64,000 nucleotides of DNA from Tetmemena sp. SeJ-2015 (GCA_027382625.1 JAJKFJ010020827.1:1-64000), one strand, 5' to 3'. Counted from the stretch's first letter, positions 33,178-44,322 are shown. Notes: a model not told the origin generated them from the sequence alone. Program-made: numbers and translations.

Positions 33178-35347
33178 ATGGAACATGAAATGAGGGATGA
33201 TTACGAGGAGGATGAGGTATATATTCAATGATTTTGACATTTTTGAAGGTTGTGGCTGAATTCGATGTTGTTTTGGCTGGTAAACTGAAAGAAAACCTTC
33301 ATTTGCTGCAGTACCCACTGAGACCGAGTTATAGATCCTATGGCGATCAAGGAGACCTATTCAAGTTCGAATTAGGCTCTTAAATTTACCAATACACTCC
33401 ACCTGCTCAAGCCAACTAGTTTGGCTAAGTTTCTACTGAGAAGCCACAACAGATCAGTGTACTAGAGGAGAACTTAATTATATTAAATTTAACTATATAT
33501 TTTAAGAGCTTTATTAAAAAGTATTCAACTAAGGTCTCCTTTAAATTTAGTAGAATAATCATGCGGCTAAATTTATTTAAAAATAAGAAGATGTATTCTT
33601 TAATTGTTTAATATAAATAGTAATTTTATGATTCTAAACTTTAAGATATCCTTCAAAATGAATAGAGATAGCTAGAACTATGATAGCAACGCAGTAGATC
33701 ATAAGGTATTTAATTAATCTAAAGTAACTAATCTTTTTTAGATCATAACTCACCAACTTGAGTCTTAGAAGGTAGACTATGAGGCCTAGCAAGTTTTCCC
33801 AAACTACTGTGTAGGTGTGTTGAGAGACAACTAGTTCCACATTACTCCAATATCTTCGTTCCACTAACTCCGTCCCTGCTTCGATCACGTTGACAAGGAA
33901 AGACAGATGAGATTAATCAACAGCGCTCAAATCTAGGCCGAGAAGAGAGCAGCTTAGGCCAAGTTATAGAGAGTGGGAGTCGACTAAATTGGAACAGGTG
34001 CAAATAATATTCAGGAGAGTCTTAAGGAATGGAAAGAGTTGAGATTCCATTCTATGAGCAGTCAGGAGAGCGAAAGAGAATTTGAGAAACTGTTCGAGTT
34101 TGGAAATGGCAGCAAGGTTTAAAACAATGATAGGATGGAAGATATCAACGTAAAAGGAGCAGGAGAATGGCATTTGAATGATAGACATGAATTTTAAGAT
34201 CTCCTGGCTCCTCTTGACAACTCAGAGGACTTTTCAACTTCAAGCCTTCTGAAGAACAAGGGCTCAAATCTTACCCTCGATAATCTTGCCATGCTTCCAG
34301 TTCAACAGATGGTGGAAGTCATTCTCTAAAAAGCAGGCATTATTGACTTCGAAAGGCTAGCTAAGATTATGATTTCAGCTTGCAAGATTTCTAAATAGCA
34401 GATGATGTCAAAGCAGGATTTAGTTTCACTACTTGTGAATAAATATTGCTACTATGAGGGTATTACAGGCATGTTTACCTTAAAATCTGACTATAAGTAT
34501 GATTTCCAAAGAGAGAAGAGGAGTGTTGCTTTAAGGGATACGCTTATTCATTAATTGAAGGAAAATGGGAGCGTATAGTTTGCGTAGTTCAGATAACTCA
34601 CTCACACTTCTTACTCTGAAATGAAGGAGATCATAACTCAACTTTGTACTTTCAAAGATGATGTGCTTACTTTCAAGTTGTACGAGAATAGTATGGTCTA
34701 AGAGTTGATAATGAAAATCACAGAAAATAGGCTAAGGAAAGCTGGCAGAGATTAGCTGGGGATGTCAAGAGATACCAAAGTTCGAATTTTTACTCTGATT
34801 AATCTATTGATGCATCAATCTCAAAGTAGAAAAATTTAATATTATTTATCTAGCAAGCAAGAGGATCAGGTCAAGAGTAGTCTAAAAATAAGCAGCAGAT
34901 AAATAACTTGGTGCAGTCCATATATTCTCATTTTGCCGCTTAGAAAATCTCTAACGTTCCTCTACTATTAAATCTCTAATATTTTTATTAATTTTGAAAT
35001 CACATCAATGAGAAAAATGTAAAGTTTGATGATGAGGAGCTCTTCTTAGAGGTGTTAAGTGAACATACTATATCAGTTGGCGATTACATTTTCCTAAGGC
35101 AGCTTGAAAGTCCAGAAGAATAAACGGTAAGAGATTTAAATTTGAAATATTTTTTCTACTTCTAATAGATGTAATGCTTGAGCTTTTCGCTCGCAAAGCT
35201 TAATTTAAAAAGAATGATTTCAAGAAGCTAATATCTGAAAAGCTACAAAATAGTCCTCTAAAAGATATTCAGGATAAGGAACTCACGAAAATCATTAACA
35301 TTTACACTCAAGCAAACGGCTAGTAACTAGTGCTAAAGCAGCCTTGA
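33178..35347 (+). CDS. POLR3E: RNA polymerase III subunit RPC5
   Basis: Subunit of nuclear RNA polymerase III involved in initiation and termination (pairs with RPC4 in the TFIIF-like subcomplex). ATG 33178, then an acidic start (R-D-D-Y-E-E-D-E), a 32-bp intron, and V-V-A-E-F-D-V-V-L-A-G-K-L with L-H-L-L-Q-Y-P-L-R-P, which is the RPC5/Sin N-terminal signature. After a 36-bp intron comes C-V-G-V-L-R-D-N-Q-F-H-I-T-P with L-R-P-C-F-D-H-V-D, the second conserved block. The helical C-terminal half continues to TGA 35345-35347. Frame breaks near 33450-33640, 34840, 34980 and 35130 mark further IESs or introns not resolved. Confidence 0.88.
33217..33248 (+). other. Intron (or IES), 32 bp, POLR3E
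   Basis: GTATATATTC...TTTGAAG. It is also flanked by AGGT on both sides, so an IES is an alternative. Removal joins Y-E-E-D-E to V-V-A-E-F-D-V. Confidence 0.75.
33706..33741 (+). other. Intron, 36 bp, POLR3E
   Basis: GTATTTAATT...CTTTTTTAG. Joins N-A-V-D-H-K to I-I-T-H-Q-L-E-S in frame. Confidence 0.75.
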
Positions 35348-35400
35348 GTTTAGGGGGACTTTAATTAGAAGTAATTTAAGTATTTATTTAAAATAAGTTT

Positions 35401-37191
35401 TCATTTTTCAACCACTAATATCATTCCATCGTCTCTTATTGAATAGTAAGAGAGCTGTCTTAAGTCATCATCTAAATGATACTCATCTGTTCCCTCCTCT
35501 TTGTAAATCAAGTGAGATCTGATCACTTCCACCTTGAAAAACTTAGCACACATAGCTTTCACTTGACCTACTGTCATGGAGAGCAGAAGTTTCTTCTCAA
35601 GAGTTTTTCCATTAGTCTGGGAAATTTAAGATATCAACTTGATCTTGGCACTGGAGCTTGAAATATTTTTGCCCTCCTATTTAAAGCCAACTGTGTCTAT
35701 CGGACTTCCGTGGATTTCAACCCTAGCTCATACCATCTGGGATGGTTCTCAGTCATGTGCTTCATTAAGGCCTCATCATTTAGCTCCAACTTAGTTTCTA
35801 ACTTATTCTCGCGAATATAGTCCTCATATGCCTTTCGCATGTAGATTATCTCTGCATCCTTTCGTTCTACTTCCTCTATTGAACTTCCATTAAGATTCCT
35901 GAGGAATTGAATTCTTGCGGTGGTAGTGTGTCTCGCTAACTGTCCAGCCGAACTCGTAGATTGGGTTTCCATGACATCTGAAATGAGTGATGCCCTTGAA
36001 GTTATTAATCTCATCGAAAGACTTCCAGCTGTTAATAAGGTTATCTTCGATAGTTATCATATACAGCCAATTGAAGCCTGGTTTGCAATAGACCTCTCTT
36101 ATTCTATTCTTGCTCACAGTTAACCTTCTCAATCCAGGGAGATTTCTAAAGCCCACTACTTCATCCCAAGATTCAATTCCATTCTGCTCAAGGTTGAGGA
36201 ATCTCAGATTCTTGAAGTGCCCCTTTGTTTATTTCATATTGACTGCATATCTTGTTAGCTTGGCACCTGACTAAGTGAAGTTCCTCTATGTAGACCATAG
36301 TTGGAGCGAGAGCATCAATTTAACTCCAGTCTAAAGCCATATCAATAAGAACTAACTCATGCAAGTGTGAATGAATGAGCGAGTCAACATTTTTGTCTGC
36401 AAGATAGTTCTTATATATGCGTTTGAATTTATTGCCAGTCAAAGTTAAAATTCTCAAATACCTTAGCTGAGAGGTAATCAAAAAGAATTAGTCCCAGTGA
36501 TAGAGCATGTTCTTGTCCAAGTATAGATACATAGTTGAGGGGATCAAACTCGATAGAGTACCTCTAGGTCCTAAGTCTGAGATCTTCATGTGCTCCAAAG
36601 CTATTTCAAAGCTCTGCTTGATATCAGAACGCCACTGATAAGACTGGTCCTGTCCCAGAACTTCAATCTTCTTTCTTCCTTTCATATCTGTGTTAAAATA
36701 AGCTGATAGAATCGTATATAAAGATGTGTGTTGACATAGATTTCCTCGTTCTCCAAAGATTTGAGCTTAGATTTTTCCTCTTCAGTCATCACATCATCAG
36801 GCCTGTATTTTTCTATGATAGCTGATCTAACATCGGTTCCTCCAATCTAGATTTTTCCAAAACGAATGAAGGAACAGCAGAGAGTGTTCTTAGCTGGGTA
36901 GTTTGGAGATAGCTTGTGGAATTCACAATTGAAGTATTTAATTCCATCTACTTCACCAAAGTGTTTTCCTTAACCTTCCTCATCCCACTCTATGCCTAAC
37001 CATATGTCTCCTCCTGCCTTGGGATTGTTTATCAGACGACCAGCATATTTGATTGAGCCAAAAGATTGCTTCAATATCACTCTCTAACCTAGAAGATGCT
37101 CATACTATGGATCTGAAAGTTGTAAATCAGAGTTTTGCTGTGAAAGAGATGAGGTCTTTTGCTCCTCAACAGTATTGGAGGTATCTTCCAT
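35401..37191 (-). CDS. TBCE: Tubulin-folding cofactor E
   Basis: Chaperone that, with cofactor D, helps assemble and recycle alpha/beta-tubulin. Minus-strand ATG at 37191. An N-terminal CAP-Gly domain contains Y-A-G-R-L-I-N-N, D-I-W-L-G-I-E-W-D and G-K-H-F-G-E. Leucine-rich repeats span about 35900-36690 (e.g. L-R-R-L-T-V-S-K-N-R-I-R-E-V). The linker A-R-I-Q-F-L-R-N-L-N-G-S and E-R-K-D-A-E-I follows, then a ubiquitin-like C terminus (M-T-V-G-Q-V-K, then I-R-D-D-G-M-I) to TGA 35401-35403. The frame slips by one base near 35955 (G-N-P-I-Y-E then S-A-G-Q-L) and again near 36680; an IES with pointer TATG is likely at the latter. CAP-Gly + LRR + UBL is diagnostic. Confidence 0.9.
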
Positions 37192-37328
37192 TTTAAAATT
37201 TATAAATTCAAAAGCTCATTCCTTAAATTATTAGAGGGGAATTTAATCTGTCGAAACTAGCTAGAATATACTCTATTTCTGTCAAATTTTTCTATTTCTC
37301 TCTCTCTCTTTCATAAATTTATATACTT

Positions 37329-38166
37329 TCTCAAGTCCAAAATTTGATTAAGCTATTTCTTATTTCCATAGAGATAGAAACATCTCTTATCGATGTTAGA
37401 GAAGAAAACATTATCCTCTTATAAGTTGGCTTACTGCAGATCCTTCTAATAAGTGGTGCCCTTAGCTTACAAATAGAGAGCAAGTGTTAGCTTAGTCTCC
37501 AGTCTGTAGAAATCATTCACGCCTATCTTCAGCAGTTCACTCTCTGGCATGCCTACCTATTTTATTATGGACTTCACTCTCTCAAGAGATCTGAAGTAGT
37601 TCTTTCCGTCCATTTTGAGAATATTTGCTGCTAGCACTTTTGCCTTGGTAAAGAGCTCATCATGATAAGAAATTAACCGATGCAAATTATATTCAATGAT
37701 GTTCAGTTAGATTGGCATTAAAGATGTTACTGATATAGAAAGGGGAGCCTCCTTCAATGATTGGGATTTTATTCCTTGCGAGAATGTCTTTTATTATTTT
37801 CCTCACTTCGAAGGCATACTAAGAAGCGTTTACTGGCTGCAAAGGGTCGAATTGCCCGAGTAGATGATGTGGCGCTGACGAGAAGTTAATATGCTCCTGT
37901 ATTGCTGCATCTTGAATAAGTGCTCGCTAGGTTTAGGAGCTTTGAAAAGTTGTGGGCTTATTAGTCAGAGTGTTTAATCCCTAATAGATCTACAGAATAG
38001 CTTAAATTAATTTGCTTCTCTTAAATATAAGTGGAGTATGAATGTTATCGCTTACCTGAGTAGAATCAGCGCAAATGAGTTCTCCATTTAAATGCTTGCA
38101 GAGGAGTTTGGCGATGTTGGTCTTTCCCACTCCTGTCATTCCACTGATGACTATAATTTTTCTCAT
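37329..38166 (-). CDS. TRIT1: tRNA dimethylallyltransferase, N-terminal half (scrambled, inverted MDS)
   Basis: Adds a dimethylallyl group to A37 of tRNAs reading codons that start with U. Minus-strand ATG at 38166. The P-loop I-S-G-M-T-G-V-G-K-T is followed by L-N-G-E-L-I-C-A-D-S-T-Q-I-Y-Q-G-L, then H-H-L-L-G-Q-F-D-P, R-N-K-I-P-I-I-E-G-G-S-P-F-Y-I and R-C-F-Y-L-Y-G, all MiaA family blocks. A 66-bp intron (37990-38055) and a 34-bp IES (37667-37700) interrupt it. Coding similarity stops at the pointer GACTTGAGA (plus-strand 37329-37337); beyond it the frame ends within nine residues. The rest of the enzyme is on the opposite strand at 38331. Confidence 0.9.
37667..37700. other. IES, 34 bp, pointer ATGAT
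   Basis: Plus-strand ATGAT at 37662-37666 and 37696-37700. Excision removes an in-frame TGA and gives N-L-T-E-H-H-D-E-L-F-T-K-A-K. Confidence 0.8.
37990..38055 (-). other. Intron, 66 bp (TRIT1 N-terminal MDS)
   Basis: Minus strand GTAAGCGA...TCTGTAG. Splicing joins D-S-T-Q to I-Y-Q-G-L, the conserved MiaA D-S-x-Q-I-Y motif. Confidence 0.88.
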
Positions 38167-38330
38167 TTCTGTAAATTAATATTCAGTCACAAGTTAATGG
38201 ATTATTGCCCAATTAAATCAAATAAGAGATATTACATTCAATCTATTTGATGAATACAAAATTAATTTAAATTCATCTAAATTACTATACCATAAATGTT
38301 TTAGCATGATCAATTTCTTTCTATTTTTTA
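38167..38330. other. Spacer between the inverted MDSs of TRIT1
   Basis: AT-rich segment separating the divergent halves of the scrambled gene. It would be eliminated on assembly or include the upstream region of the N-terminal half. Confidence 0.6.
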
Positions 38331-38950
38331 GACTTGAGAGTTGAAGACATGGTAATGACTGACACTTTCTTCCCTGAATTGCTAATCTATCTGAAAACTC
38401 TGGAGTAGCAAATAACCACAAACTACTCCTAGGTGGAGAATAACCCCCTCCTTAAGTCTATAGGCGTGCACGAGACCACTCGCTATCTGCAAACACTCTT
38501 GCTTTAATCAGACTAATCCAATAATCAGCAGTAGCAGTCATCCCTCTATCCTTCTTTTGAGGAGTCTTAGCATCGTTAAAACTTGGAGCACACAGTTGAC
38601 TTCAACTTCCTGAAGAACAAGAAACAGCAGAAGTGTATACTCAAATAGCTTAGAAATATTTGGAAGATTACAAAGCCAAGACAAGGCAGTATGCGCGCAG
38701 GCAGAATATCTGGTTTAGGAAAGAGAAGGACTTCCTGTGGATGGATGTGATGAGTGAGGGCAAGATGCATAACATCATCAATAAGATCATTCATCACCTT
38801 CGCAAAGAATCCATGCAGTAGGATTTGCAATCCGACGAGTAGGAGAAAGTCAGGATCGTGAACACGCAAAGTGATGAGGACTCAGACGATCAGAAAGATA
38901 AACAGAAGAAAGCAGATTTTAAAGCTTATTGCTTGATAGTAATTAGATGA
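38331..38950 (+). CDS. TRIT1: tRNA dimethylallyltransferase, C-terminal half (scrambled MDS)
   Basis: Begins with the pointer GACTTGAGA at 38331-38339, the same sequence that ends the minus-strand half. Joining at the pointer gives I-L-D-L-R-V-E-D-M-V-M-T-D-T-F-F, the expected MiaA continuation (R-V-x-x-M). Farther on, K-T-R-Q-Y-A-R-R-Q-N-I-W-F-R-K is the highly conserved MiaA tRNA-binding block. One frame change near 38640 marks an IES or intron. TGA 38948-38950 may be a true stop or lie in an IES, since coding-like sequence follows to 39409. Confidence 0.88.
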
Positions 38951-39059
38951 ATTAATAATTTTATGAATTTTTATTCTTCTGAGTGATATCAATCTGAGGG
39001 AGAATAATTTAGAGCCCTGAGTTGTTCTACAAATGAATAGAGGTTATATAAAAGGAAAT

Positions 39060-39409
39060 ATTTTGTATTCTACAAGTTCATGATGACTTCGCTGAGAGCA
39101 GCGGAGGGCCACAAAGGCATGCTCTGAACTAAAGTTTTATTAAGCTCGCCGAGAGTCCAAAAGTTAACTATCAGCCCAAGCAAAACTCATCTAATTCACA
39201 GGAATCCTCGCCTCAAAGAAAATATAATGAATTTTTTATTCATTGATTTATTTAAGAACAAGGCCAAGAAAACTACCTCAGAAAACTAGAAAGAAAAGAT
39301 TGCAAGAGTAAGTGGAGAGATAAAATAAGAAGTTGCAAATAGGGGAGAATAACAAAATGCTGCAAATAAGATAGTGCCTAAAAAAAGCTAAAATAATAGT
39401 GCTGTATGA
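39060..39409 (+). CDS. Lysine/Ser/Asn-rich coding segment, possible TRIT1 C-terminal continuation
   Basis: A frame around 39075-39243 and another at 39255-39409 (TGA 39407-39409), rich in K, N, Q, S and E. An AT-rich piece near 39230-39260 separates them and may be an IES. It lies on the same strand downstream of the TRIT1 C-terminal half and could be a linker/tail of it or a separate small gene. Confidence 0.35.
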
Positions 39410-39916
39410 AAAGGTTGAGTGTAATTTATAGTATCCTTAATTAGAAAAATTATTCTTCTTTAAAAATGTGCTGAATATGTTTGAGAGGGAGCTCATAAAC
39501 CAAAAGTGTAGTTAGATTTTGTAAATAGTTAAGCACCTAGCATTTAGCACTGAGAAATCCAATAAATTATTCTATGAATTTAATTTATGAGAGAGAAAAT
39601 AATCATTGAAAAATGTTTTTGAATTAGAAATTAGGAAGTTAAGCAAATTCAAAAAATATTTTCAATCATCCTTTATTATTTCCATTTGAGTATAATTATT
39701 TAATTCTCTCTTAATTTTTATGTTCTCAATATTAGTGTGATTATTCTTTTCTATTTGAGCTTATAATGAAGGTAGCTATATTCTCGATAGTTTTTGCGAT
39801 TGATTGTTTTGAGAGATAAGTTCACTACTGCAAAGTTGATAATTAAATAATTACTTGAGTTATATTCTCACCCACCTCCTAATATCACTCACTCACTTTC
39901 AAAAGAATTTATTTGC
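39410..39916. other. AT-rich intergenic region
   Basis: No gene recognised; spacer upstream of the ubiquitin protease. Confidence 0.45.
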
Positions 39917-42900
39917 ATGGGTCAGTGTGCCACCAAAAACCAAAGTAAGTACATCCCTTTCTCACTCCCACCTAATGAGATTGCTAATTTGAAAAATATA
40001 GACAACACTAAAGTGCTTCCCACCACTGAGCCCCAGAGTTTGAAAACCAATGACTAAGTGAAGCACTGAAAGTCTCTCAACTCGAGGGAAGATAAAATTG
40101 ACAATATTCCAACCAAGGATAATAAAGGCAGCAAGGTGCAAGTTCAAATTCAACCTCGCAGCAAAAGCAGCACTCATCAGAGTAATCAGAAACCTTTCAA
40201 GGGTAATGGCAAGTATAGACAAAGTAAAAACCTCCAATCATTTGTTTTTGATTTTCTCATTTTTATAATAGCTCAATTCCGTAAGTCTTGCAGAAAAACT
40301 CTAGTCTCTAGGAAATTTCAAATATTTCTTTTATGAAAGAGGATAGAAGAGTCAGAAGAAAATTTCGTCATTTATTATTTGTTTTTTTTTTAATTCATAT
40401 CTCTTAATTAAATGCGGATTGCTTTCGCCTACAATCCTTCTGAATTCTGCTATTTAGCTTTTCCCACTAAAATCTTTGAAGCGTCTAAATTTTTTCTAAC
40501 ATGGTCTGTAGAAAAAATCTGAGGGCGACATCTTTTTCCCAAGCTCGTAGAACTAAACCGAGGAAGCTACCAACAATAAAATTCAGCATTAGCCAAGTTA
40601 GTGACCAAAGTGGTCGAGGGAAGCGACATTTTGAAATTTTCAAGTTCCACACCTGGCAGAAAGAAGAAGCAAATAGCTTATGAATAAAAAGGGGCAAAGA
40701 TGATAGAGCTAAAGCAATGAAGAAGTTTAACCCAGAAGAGATGATATTCTTTATTTTTTGTGTCTTTTTAACCCAGTGTTCAAAGACGCATCGATAGAAT
40801 CACTGCAAGATTCTAAAAAGATTAGCACCATAAATCAATCGCTGAACGAAATCATTCAGAAGGAGGCTGAATATATCTACATACCGAACAATTTCAAAAC
40901 CTAACAGGGATTCGCTTTTGGAACAGTCAGCAAGAATCTCATTTTGGACTCTGGGTTGACAGGTCTCTATAACATGGGCAATACTTGCTTTCTAAACACT
41001 GCAGTTTAGTGTTTGAGTGCAGTATAGCCTTTGACTGACTTTTTCGTTGGGAATTTACACAAGCAGCTACTTAATACTTCAAAAAAAGATGGGAACTGGT
41101 GGGGAGGTTACAGTGAGGTATGCCAATCTTATAAAGGAAATATGGTAAGGGAAGGAGTAGAAGATTTACCCAGCCTTAGTTCATAAAGGTCCTATGAAAA
41201 CACGCCCCTCATGTAAGGCATTTGAAATTGTAACTCATCTTTCTAGTTAGTGTGCGGATAGCAATAGGATGCTCAGGAGTTTCTTGCATATCTTTTGGAT
41301 TCGATGCATGAGGATTTGAATAGGGCAGATAAACTCTCTCCTATCAAAGAGTAAGAGGACTTGAGAAAGCTACAATCGATCAAGAAAAAGCAGAGGTCCT
41401 TTGATAACTCTAACCATTTTGACATTTAAAGTCCATCTAACAAATCAATAACATCAGGAGCTGCAAGTGATATGACCGATGAATAATAAGAAAACTTAGC
41501 TTTCGATTCCTGGAAAGACCACTTACTCAATAATAGATCTATCATAGTGGATCTGTTTTAAGGACAGTTGAAATCCACTCTCAAGTGTCTAGTCTGTTAT
41601 CATTCCTCGATTAAGTTCGACAGTTTCATGTATCTGACTGTTCCTATACCTAAGAAAATGCTCTAGGATCCAAAACTTGAGGAATGCGTAGAAGAATTCA
41701 CCAAGGAGGAAATATTGGATGGAGAGGACAAATGGAAGTGTCCTAAGTGTGACAAATTTTAGAGAGCAACTAAGAAGATAGATATTTGGAAACTCCCTTC
41801 AGTACTCATCATAAATTTGAAAAGATTTGAATTCAACACGAAGAAGAAGGCCAAGATAAATGATTTGGTAGATTTTCCTTTGAAAAATCTAGACCTTAGT
41901 CCTTATGTTTCCAAGTTATAAAGAGACAAACCAATCTATGATCTTTTTGCTGTAACAGTAAGATATATTCCTTTATAAAGTTTTTTTTTTTATAGAACCA
42001 TGAGGGATATCTATCAGGTGGCCACTATTTTTCTTACACAAAGCATCGAAAGAACAAACTCTGGTATTATTTTGACGATGAGATAAGTGCGAAAGATTAA
42101 AGATGAAAACAAGATAGTGTCCAAGGAGGCCTACATTTTATTCTACTCTAAGATGTCTGTAGATGAGTTCTTCAGATAGACCTTAAGTGAACCTGGACTT
42201 TGGCCGCACATAGTGGACGCAGATAGAACTTAGAATAATTTCAGATTTAGCTAAAAGCAGTCTAATAACAACATATGCGACGATCTAATAGAAGAACTTA
42301 AGAAGGAATCTCAAAAGCTGTTGATTAGCATCAATAATCCCTCTGGGAAAAATTAGATAGAGGGTCAAATGACTTTCAACGAGAGAAATGGTCTTTCGCA
42401 AGCATAGAGTTAGAAGCAAACTATGACTCTTAAGGATAATGATTTGATCATTAATTCAGATACTATCTCAAAGGATATTGATCAAAACTCTGAAATACCT
42501 CAAGCTAAGAAGTCAATCTTTGGCTATGCTGTCAAATCTTCAAGCAAACAAGGGAGTCAATAGAATTTTGGAATAAATGTTTCAGCATTTAATTTCAAGA
42601 ATTCCTTAGGATTTGATCCATTATAATGCTTACTTAATTTGATGATCAGCAATCGAATTTCGGTTTAAAGGGTGCGAATTAAAAGATTGGAGAGATGATT
42701 TTGAGATCAGGAACACTCTCAAACTATTCAAACTAGTCACTTGCAAACTTACATAATATAAATTCCTAGAACACTCTCGATGCTCTGCCATCTTACTAGG
42801 CCATAACAGTTTAATCTTCAAAGCTGATTATGCAATCTCCTTTGCCTAAGATTCCCATTTCCAAGGCCTCAAGATTAAGCTTACACAAGTCCTAATAGAG

Positions 42901-43225
42901 ACTGGAGGGAGAAGACCATCACTCAAAGAATCCTTTCTTATAGAATCAATCCCTCAACAATTCCGCAGTCAAGGAGCGAGACTCTTCTCAGAAATTGCCT
43001 GATATAAAAACTCAAATCAATCAGAAGATTTACTCGTCTTAGGAAAATAACCCCCAATAGACTCCAAACGATAAATAGAGCGAGAGATATCAATAGCAGC
43101 AATAGCTGCACCAAAATCAAGTTGCTGCGAAGTAAAGTATGAATCCGAACAGCAAAGTTGTAATTCATAATCATAATAACAACTATTTCATTAACCTATA
43201 TATGAGAAAAGACGCCCAATACTGA
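39917..43225 (+). CDS. Ubiquitin-specific protease (USP family, active-site residues present)
   Basis: Cysteine deubiquitinase. ATG 39917 gives M-G-Q-C-A-T-K, a plausible N-myristoylation/palmitoylation signal (inference). The USP domain starts G-L-Y-N-M-G-N-T-C-F-L-N-T (catalytic Cys) near 40965-41000, then D-A-Q-E-F-L near 41270, a Cys-x2-Cys zinc pair C-P-K-C near 41740 (paired with C-L-V-C near 41590), L-I-I-N-L-K-R-F, and G-G-H-Y-F-S-Y-T with W-Y-Y-F-D-D (catalytic His and Asp) near 42015-42080. A long Gln/Asn/Ser-rich tail ends at TGA 43223-43225. There is an in-frame TGA at 40067-40069, a 1-base slip in GCGAAAG near 42090, and unresolved breaks at 40240-40800 and 41180-41250. Confidence 0.88.
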
Positions 43226-43605
43226 ACAGACCTAAGTAAATATATCCAGCTAAATACGAGCTTAAAGCCAATCTAATTAGAGTTTAATAAACTTTTGAAG
43301 TTTCAGAAGAGAAGAGGAATTGTTCGAATAGAAAGACTCTCATCTCTAGGACTTCGATTTAAGTCTGTTTGTTATATAAACCAATAAATGTGCTTAAAAG
43401 TGTGTCGAGTATAAGATTAAAAGCACAAATTATGCATCTAATCGACTTTATCCTCAGCTTTAGAGTGAAAGAAATGATAAGGAATTGTAGAAATAATAGA
43501 TATGAGTAGAGTGGGATAGGCTTTATGAGAGAAGGAAGGGGTAATTAAATGAGTTGATGCTTAAGATTTAATAATTTAAAAGATATAAATATTCGAGGAG
43601 GAGAT
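43226..43605. other. Spacer with TGA-poor frames
   Basis: All frames are fairly open with TAA/TAG as Gln, and parts look coding-like (K/R-rich). It could be extra protease tail after an IES or frameshift. No independent gene is claimed. Confidence 0.35.
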
Positions 43606-44151
43606 ATGTCAGGTTGGGAAGGCTACATTTATCAGCTCTAGAACGTCTATGACGCCACCACTGGTCAGTACAAGGTGACTAACGTGTGTGAACATGCTGG
43701 AATCTACGGACATGACGGCTCTCAGTGGGCTGCCTCCGCCGGCTTTGTGCTCTCAAACTACGCATTCAACCTCACCCAGGAGGATGGCTCTCAAAAGTCA
43801 GTCAATGTCAACGAGTTCACCACAGCTCTCGAGGCAACCAAGGGCAACAGAAAGGGCTCTGAGGCTGGTATCAGAATCTTAATATTTAACTTAGATACAT
43901 CAAATGAAAATTGAAGTTGTGAATGGGCAACCAGAAGTACATGATGATCAGACACGTGCCTGAGAAGGATGCCGTCTATCTTGGACAGAGAAGGCGGTGG
44001 TGGCGCCTGCGTCGCTAGGACCAAGCAATGCGTGATCATCGGAGTCTGGAACAAGGCTGGCGTTATGTCGAACGGCCAGCTCCAGAATGCAGGTGACTGC
44101 AACGAACTTGTCGAAAAGATGGCTGAATACTTGAAACAATCAGGTTACTGA
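43606..44151 (+). CDS. Profilin
   Basis: Actin-monomer-binding protein. ATG 43606 gives M-S-G-W-E-G-Y-I-Y-Q-L with TAG as Gln, the hallmark profilin start. Later blocks are S-Q-W-A-A-S-A-G-F, K-Y-M-M-I-R-H-V, G-G-G-G-A-C-V-A-R-T-K and V-M-S-N-G-Q-L-Q-N-A-G-D-C-N-E-L-V-E. Stop TGA 44149-44151. A 47-bp IES (43878-43924, pointer GAAT) interrupts it. One extra base near 43979-43986 breaks the frame between V-Y-L and R-E-G-G-G-G. Codon usage is GC-richer than in neighbouring genes, as in highly expressed ciliate genes. Mature length is about 165 residues. Confidence 0.95.
43878..43924. other. IES, 47 bp, pointer GAAT (profilin gene)
   Basis: GAAT at 43874-43877 and 43921-43924. Excision gives G-I-R-M-G-N-Q-K-Y-M-M-I-R. 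A GT-AG splice between nearby sites would lead into a stop, so an intron is excluded. Confidence 0.9.
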
Positions 44152-44322
44152 AGACTCTTCAGTTCTTAGATATTCTTTTGGAGGGCGGATATTACAGTTC
44201 TCACACTTGATATTCACGCTTATCTTAGATATTGAACTATATAGAGTCTTGTGAAAGTATAAATGAGTAGTAATTAGGAATATGTTGAAATTAAGAAATA
44301 GATATTTGATGCATTTATCTTA

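Noticed and set aside
37311..37328. Short extension of the TRIT1 N-terminal half to TGA 37311-37313
   Set aside because: Nine residues or fewer past the pointer that do not fit the MiaA family; the plus-strand half at 38331 supplies the true continuation.
43791..44139. Minus-strand frames over profilin
   Set aside because: Antisense shadows of the GC-richer profilin coding sequence.
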